This document shows, piece by piece, positions 58,734 through 64,000 of a DNA stretch of 64,000 bases; position 1 is the first letter of the stretch; each line of letters starts with the position of its first letter. The stretch lies in the NCBI GenBank assembly GCA_030272585.1, contig BSYQ01000001.1:2480001-2544000 (forward strand), given 5' to 3'. Position numbers and translations under genes: made by a program. Under the pieces are notes generated by a model. The model saw nothing but the letters and a program-made list of their open reading frames with translations, did no database searches and was not told the origin of the DNA. The stretch is from Bryopsis sp. KO-2023. Its lineage: Eukaryota; Chlorophyta; Ulvophyceae; Bryopsidales; Bryopsidaceae.

Positions 58734-60197
58734 ATGGCTTTCACCATGAAGTGAGCGTCTGCTTAGATACCTCAGCAATCTCCGCGTCGTTGTCCGTGGT
58801 CGCCATTGCGGAACTGAGGTTATTTTCTTGTGTTTTGGCGCAAACAGGACTGTCATCCGTGGCACCCCTGTTGCCAACAAGACCCCAGCCACTCCTGTGG
58901 TCAGGTAAGACGGCAGTTTATTTGTCAGTTAAAGTGATGTTCTGGGGGTGGGCCCCACTCGGGACCGGCCTCTTTGTTTTCCACCTTGAGTGATAAAATA
59001 AACAAGCACTGAGAACGCTACGTGTCGCTGAACATCAGGGCTGTTCCAGTTGTCCGTGCTTCCGCTGAGGAGTCTCGCCGTGCGGTACGTGGTGGTGTCT
59101 GGGAATCTGTTGATCTGGCGCTCGACAGGGAGGCGTCGGTGATTCATCCGAACTTGGTGTGGAATCTATCGTAGCTCACCCTGTCGTGGTGTTGTCCAGG
59201 TGTTGGGAGGTCTCGTCGCCGGGGTTAGCCTCATTGCCAGCAGGGCTGCACAAGCTGCCCCCACCGCCATCGACTTGAGGGACGACAGAAAGGTCAATGA
59301 GACCGGATTCGACCTCATCTACAACGCCCGCGATTTGGACTTGCCTCAGAGCACCAGGGATGGATTCGACCAGGCCCGTGCCAGCCTCGACGAAACCAAG
59401 GCCAGGATTGCTGAATCCGCAAGGAGGATCACTGGCCTCAAGTCCGACATTGAGAAGGCATACTGGTGAGCTTGAGCCCAATCGGACTCACTGACCATGG
59501 TGCTTTCCAGACCAATCCACAGGATATCATGCATGATAACTGAGACGCAACATTTTCCCATAAATTGGCACTACAAGCCTGAAAAGCCATTTACACTGGA
59601 GCATCCCGTTTCAGGGGTAGGGTGGGGGTCGGATTGAATAAAAATGTCAGGTCTGGATGGACAGATGACAGTCTGGCTGAATATAACATCCGATAACAAT
59701 GGATTTGCTTTTCCCAAAATCAGGACTCATGGACGTGAGGAGCTGAGACTCCAGGTCGGAACTCTCCGCTTCGATTTGGACACCGTCATCAATGCCTCTG
59801 GCAACAAGAAAGCCGGAAAGGCCGCCAAGCAGGAATTCTTCGCTAAGGTAAAACTGGCATTTGAATCGCACAAATTTAGTGAAGGTACTCCATTATCACA
59901 AAGATACAAAATTGAAGAAAATACTCCTTTATTGAAGGCAAAATAACACCTTCAATCGAGAAACGCTGTTCAGAAATTGTCTGCTGAACGGCCAAACAAG
60001 TACCCTCCCATTTGTATCCAAAGGAAGTTTTGCCACAATGACAATCTATAGTATGTCTAGTATGTTCTTCCATCTAACGTGGTGTTGGCATGGGGTATCA
60101 GGTTGATGATCTCGACTTTGCCTTGAGGTCCAAGAACCAGGAGAAGGCCTTCGGTGCCCTTGACTCCGTCACCGCTGCTCTGGCCACCCTCTCTTAA
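58734..60197 (+). CDS. PSBQ: PsbQ, oxygen-evolving enhancer protein 3, precursor
   Basis: Extrinsic lumenal subunit that stabilises the Mn4CaO5 cluster and Ca2+/Cl- binding of photosystem II. Exons: 58734-58750, 58848-58904, 59039-59084, 59200-59465, 59724-59847, 60102-60197; 606 bases, 201 residues. The first exon is only 17 bases. Bipartite targeting: a Val/Thr/Ala-rich chloroplast transit (to about residue 35), then a twin-arginine signal ([20 protein letters not shown]) ending in an AxA cleavage site before APTAIDL. The mature part has the green-algal blocks [41 protein letters not shown] and [13 protein letters not shown], in the order found in Chlamydomonas PSBQ. All phases match. No residue expected of the four-helix fold is missing. 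Confidence 0.97.
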
Positions 60198-60799
60198 GGC
60201 TGCACCAAATTTTGCAGGATTTTGATTCGAAGTGAAGAGCAAATTTAAGATATTCTGAGAGAAGATACCGAGAGAACACCAGTTTTGGACGGTTTTGGAG
60301 AAGATTTTAAGAAAGCGGGGAGTCCCCCTATGATGGACTTCAAATTCTGGACATCATGATGATAATTGTTTGTTACATGGTGTGGCCTTGAAATTGTAAA
60401 CATCATGGTGGTATTTGTTGTCAGTTTGGATTGCTTCTGCTTGGACTGGAGCGTGTGTTCTGCAAGATAAACCATCCTGCTACTAGCTTGCTTTATTGGG
60501 GTCCCTTCCAGTAATGCAAGAAGTAGGATGGATTGGCATAGGAGGTCGCTTGTCTGGACAAGAAAAGAGCGCCAAAGAAGAATGAGAAACACAAATCAAT
60601 GATAAGAATTCCACGACAGTCCATCGTCACCACTGATCTATCTCCCCACCCCACAGAAGTGGGGAGACATTATTTTCCCCACATACTATTCCAGATTTCA
60701 GAGTAAAAAACACAGAAATAAGCACAATATCTTTTCTACACATTGAAAGCAAGAAGTGTACTCTATTTCTTCATTTCTCTCCCTGCATAGATAAAAAAA
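60198..60799. other. Intergenic region
   Basis: PSBQ 3' flank. A pair of related segments around CATCATG(A/G)TG(G/A)TA(A/T)TTGTT is found at about 60353 and 60402. No gene seen. Confidence 0.4.
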
Positions 60800-61130
60800 T
60801 CTGGTTTTGTGAGCCCATGGTTGTGGTTAAGGTCTGTCGCATTTCATGGGCTATTGGATGGGTTCGATTCCCTCAGACCTTATTTTTCTAAACCCATATT
60901 ATCTGAGTGCCATATTTCAAGTGTCTTGGAGTCCAGCTGCAGCAGCTTGAAAGAGGCCCCTCCCAAGACCTTTTGAGGGAGTATCTCCTAAAGGATGTTG
61001 GTCACATGCAAGCTTGGGTATTCCACAGAGCATCATCACTGCGAAAACAAAGGAAGTGCCTTCTCCTTCTGAGGCATGTTGCAAGAAATACTTCGACACT
61101 GATTTCAGAGTGGGTTTCTTCTGTAAGTGG
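60800..61130 (+). mobile_element. SINE-like dispersed repeat, copy B
   Basis: Starts near TTTTGTGAGCCCATGG, goes through GTGGTTAAGG (which resembles a tRNA D-arm/A-box), the tRNA-like structure with B-box at 60829-60881, the AAGAGGCCCCTCCCAAGACC block, and ends GGGTTTCTTCTGTAAGTGGA. Copy A on the opposite strand at 30838-31340 shares all blocks. The two copies differ by numerous substitutions and indels, so they are not recent. Confidence 0.75.
60829..60881 (+). ncRNA. tRNA-like structure lacking a D arm (copy 3)
   Basis: AAGGTCT and AGACCTT form a perfect 7-bp outer stem. GGGTTCGATTCCC forms the T-arm-like hairpin with a perfect B-box. The 23-24 bases between show no good anticodon stem. 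The full 53-nt structure lies inside SINE-like copy B. Confidence 0.45.
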
Positions 61131-61689
61131 ACCTATACTTCCATAGAGAAACGAAAGAAAATGCGACCACAGATTGATCACATGAGCACTACCATATCTA
61201 GTGGCTGTTAGGCATGACCGTTAGAAAGAGATGGCCAGGGAACATGGATGTTGGTGGAATGATCGCTGAGTCTGTGGATAAAGCAGGCCAGGATGGGGCA
61301 ATCACTTCAAAGCCACAAAGGAGAAAGTAGCCCAAGTGCAGTGTGTTCATCAACTGTCGCCTCCATATTGGCTCATTCACACTATCAGCACTGAATAAGT
61401 CTTTCCCAACCTCACATAACTTTTTGGCATGCCCAATTTCTTGCAATTTGGAGTCGTTTGAGGCAGAATAGGACAACCCAGGGTGTAAAAACGCCGAGAA
61501 AGCCCATAACTGTTTTCAAAAACAAAAAAAATTCACCCCCCCCCCCCCCAATAATTTCTTTGTTTGCTTTTACATTGCATGCCCATACTTCCTTTCTTTT
61601 GTGGAAAAGATGGAATTTTGTGTTCGTGGACCGCCAGTCCTTGAATAAATGAACCACCAGGTGGTGATGTATGATCGGTGCTGTCTGGA
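61131..61689. other. Region downstream of the permease-like gene
   Basis: Contains a run of 13 or so C bases at about 61537-61549 and a - strand frame (61476-61198) with hydrophobic segments that could be a further exon of the permease, but I found no family block in it. Confidence 0.35.
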
Positions 61690-63056
61690 GAGCCCCAGGC
61701 CAGTTGCAGAGCATCATCGAAGCTGGGGCTAACCCGAAGGATCCGCTGTTGATGATGTCCACAGTCCTGGAGCCCATGGCTGTGATCTGAGATGACCCTG
61801 TGAGAAGAGATTGCATTTCCACACAATGCAAGCTGTGGATATTAGGATCACAAAATCCCACTCCCTGGAAGTTGACCAGGTCCTGTCACCAAGTTATCAG
61901 ACGGCTATTTACTCATGCCGAAGTTTCTTCAATGGAGTTTTGTGTTGAGAAAGTTATATTGTGGACAAATTCACATGACGGTGAAGCCCATGGATTTAGC
62001 ATCCGTCTTTTCCATTCCCCCACTCACCCAGTGCAAAAGCATTGCGGGCCCAATGAAAGTCGCGCTCTCTGCGATGTAAGCTGTCAGGGTGGCACAGTAC
62101 ACAAAAATGTACAATGCCCTGCTGACAGCTTTCCATCGATTGCCCAGCGTCATGGCAGCCATGGTCGTGAAGTTTGCCCCAGGGCCACAGTGCTCTCGGA
62201 CATCCACTATGATGAATGCCACCACTAGCATGTAGGCCCACCCAGCAATCAACCCTGCAGCGGACGGCAAAAGCCCCACTGACGCCATCCTCACAGGCAA
62301 AGCTACGATACCTGCCCCAACTGCCCCAACTAGGTGCGCAGGTCCCATCATTAACCTGCGTCCACTTTTTTCAGTGGTTGGGGGATCTGCATTGATGGTG
62401 GAAAAGCACAACTTTCAGGGACAATGGGCATTTATGATTTATGATCATTGCAAGCCTCATTCTGGATATGGTGCATCAGGGAGGGGGGAATATCACTGGA
62501 AAATGAGAGATATTTGTGGTTCATCTCTGAAAATCCACTCACAACATGACTGCAGGGTTGATGACTTACCTTTTTAGCAATCCTGAAGGCTTCCAACAAC
62601 CTGCCAACTCCGAGGGGTGACATTATACAGGCCAATGTTGCCACCAATGTCTGTGGCATGGTTGCCAAAGTTGATGGAGTGCCTGAATGGACCTTGGCAT
62701 TGAGAAGGAGCAATGCCACAATCTGAACAATTGGGGCAACTGCAACCCCCTGCAACATCCAGCACACAAGCAGGTTCAACCAACACTGCCCTGGATGACC
62801 AAAAGAAAAAGACGTCAGCCATACGACGTCGACGTCAACAGGGGTGTATGTATGGCCGCCGCCGGGCCACAGATGCTCGCTTTCCGGGCAGAAAACCCTC
62901 ACCTTCTTCCTCGAGGCGGTATACGCCTATGTTGTCGACTCCATCCTTTCTACCTCGCCGTGCATGTCGAAAGAGCCACGACTCCGGGCCATGATGCTCT
63001 CCAACTGCGGCCTCTGCAAATTCTTTCCCGATTGACGAGCCGCACGCGCTCGCCAC
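61690..63056 (-). CDS. Aromatic amino-acid permease-like transporter (HAAAP/Trp-Tyr family), incomplete model
   Basis: Membrane transporter related to the bacterial tryptophan/tyrosine permeases that also occur in plants and algae, often in the plastid. Exon-like blocks on the - strand: 63056-62903, 62790-62570, 62411-62028, 61864 to about 61690; phases agree through the start of the fourth block. The third block is the clearest: HLVGAVGAGIVALPVRMASV is the family's first membrane segment with its GxxVGAGxxALP motif, followed by AGWAYMLVVAFIIVDVRE, and ALYIFVYCATLTAYIAESAT is the third span. The fourth has GSRTVDIINSG, matching the G-(S/T)-(R/K)-x-VD-x-(I/L)N block. The first two blocks form an N-terminal extension with a hydrophobic stretch (GVAVAPIVQIVALLLLNAKV) and are less certain. 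The C-terminal half of the family was not found, so the gene may be truncated near the SINE-like repeat. Confidence 0.6.
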
Positions 63057-63515
63057 AAGAGACTTGTGGCTTTTCCACGAATGTGCCCCGTCGGCCTCTC
63101 CTCCCCGAACTCCAGCTGGAGGTGCAAAGTCCTCTCCTGACCGTGTTATTTCCTTGCGTGCCGTGCATCATCCTCGTTTTTCAGTAGTCTCCTTCAGACC
63201 TGGTTTGTCGACTCCGAAAGTAATATCCGTCGCACAGTCAAAACGAAAGGGCGGGCCTAGGGTGCACGAGGGCGCTTTTGGGCACCCTGTAACCGTAGGA
63301 TAACGACTCTAGCGGCCTTCATCAGAGAGTGAGAAGAATTGTCTGGTCCAGAATCAGGAAGGTGTGAGAGCTTTGGTGCGTTTCCCGCAGACGTCGGCGG
63401 TGCTCCTTGGGTGCGCACCAAGTTCATTTTCCTTGCCAACACTCCTCGTACGCGCCACCGTCTTTTTTTCCTGACTTTAAAGCGATCGTAGTGTGCGAGA
63501 GAACACAACGATCGT
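63057..63515. other. Intergenic CpG-rich region
   Basis: Probable promoter of the - strand permease-like gene and upstream region of the 5S gene. Open frames here are short and in GC-rich sequence, with no family features. Confidence 0.4.
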
Positions 63516-63631
63516 GTTGCCGTCATACCACCGTGAACACATGCGATCCCTTCTGACCTCGCCAATTAAGCACGGTTGGGGCCGATTAGTACCGGGATCA
63601 GGGATGTCCCAGGAAACCCGGCAGCGGCAAC
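63516..63631 (+). rRNA. 5S ribosomal RNA gene
   Basis: 116 nt. The ends GTTGCCG and CGGCAAC form helix I. Canonical 5S landmarks appear in order: ATACCA, GATCCC, CTGACCTC, AATTAAGC, TTGGG, TTAGTAC, GGGAT, CCAGG. Helix II pairs CCGTG with CACGG and helix III pairs GCGA with TCGC; these differ in sequence from plant 5S yet remain paired, which supports a working gene. The internal control region (A-box-like AATTAAGCACGG at about 63564; C-box region about 63584-63603) is in place. A TTTT terminator follows directly. Only one copy is in the window, with no 5S repeat unit downstream up to 64000. Confidence 0.92.
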
Positions 63632-63635
63632 TTTT
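63632..63635 (+). terminator. RNA polymerase III terminator of the 5S gene
   Basis: A TTTT run starts at the first base after the helix I 3' strand. Confidence 0.8.
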
Positions 63636-64000
63636 GACGACCAACCGCCAAAAAGACAGTTCCCATCCACTTTTCGCTCACTCCTTGTTACAGTGTCTCA
63701 TCGGAGCCAGCCCTCTTTTCCACACAGACCATGGAGTGGTCGGTGTGGGCAAATAACAATAGAGTCACCACAGATGTTGCTCTGAGATCCCCCTGGAGAA
63801 ATATTCTGCACTGAGCCAAATTCTGTGCTACCACCAAAAGGACAGGTCCCGAGAGGAAAGTTACATGGGTGAGGGAAAATAGATGCACTGAAACGGCAGA
63901 GCCACCCTGGGAAGTGGAAAGAGGCAACCTCGTAATTGCAATCAGGGAGAAAAGGGAGGGGAGGCTCTTCTCAAAATTTCTTACTGGATATATGTTCCAA
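63636..64000. other. 3' flank of the 5S gene to window end
   Basis: No gene seen. No second 5S copy and no tRNA are visible in this stretch. Confidence 0.45.

Noticed and set aside
58451-58747. 98-residue - strand open frame upstream of PSBQ
   Set aside because: It is antisense to the PSBQ promoter and first exon and has no recognisable features.
1-64000. CRISPR arrays, operons, phage or bacterial toxin-antitoxin systems
   Set aside because: Spliced genes, plastid transit peptides and polymerase III elements show a nuclear genome of a eukaryote. The spaced repeats seen are contiguous minisatellites without unique spacers.

Overview
The window is nuclear DNA of a photosynthetic eukaryote, most likely a green alga (chlorophyte or early-branching streptophyte). 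Protein-coding genes are split by many short GT-AG introns. They include a plastid acyl-ACP desaturase of the plant soluble diiron type and a PsbQ (oxygen-evolving enhancer 3) with a Tat-type thylakoid-lumen signal, both typical of the green lineage. The species cannot be fixed from the sequence.

Layout. 1-3043: 3' part of a KRI1 ribosome-biogenesis gene (+). 3681-6358: plastid acyl-ACP desaturase (+). 7911-10798: large alanine-rich, probably plastid, membrane-anchored protein with internal 18-residue repeats (+). 11935-20016: 16-exon DDB1/CPSF-A/SF3B3-superfamily gene (+). 21306-22558: small hydrophobic membrane protein (+), followed at once by a 0.85 kb minisatellite. 23600-32200: gene-poor stretch with a pogo-like MITE (29094-29569), a SINE-like element (30838-31340), low-complexity DNA and weak coding-like fragments. 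32248-34052: HAD-family pyrimidine 5'-nucleotidase-like gene (+). 34053-42950: a second gene-poor stretch with two copies of a TIR element (37573 and 39921) and an orphan 2-oxoglutarate dioxygenase terminal exon (41906-42158, -). 42958-46984: UVRAG/VPS38 (-), head to head across about 210 bp with ERGIC3/Erv46 (47194-48927, +). 49735-51975: C-terminal Alba-domain protein (+). 52150-53480: possible unrecognised gene (-). 54084-54469: possible 56-residue protein (+). 55610-57469: winged-helix plus Tudor-like nuclear protein (+). 58734-60197: PSBQ (+). 60800-61130: second SINE-like copy. 61690-63056: aromatic amino-acid permease-like gene (-). 63516-63631: 5S rRNA gene (+).

The genes do not form a pathway. 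They are an ordinary mix of housekeeping functions: ribosome biogenesis, 5S rRNA, plastid lipid and photosystem II, vesicle traffic and autophagy, nucleotide metabolism and chromatin/RNA binding. For eleven genes I worked out exon boundaries by hand; splice phase closes in every one, and for ten of them the complete coding length is divisible by three (KRI1 lacks its 5' end). The most unusual non-genic signal is a 51-53 nt tRNA-like structure without a D arm, present three times, whose acceptor-like stem changes in sequence but stays paired. Two of the three copies lie inside the SINE-like repeat.
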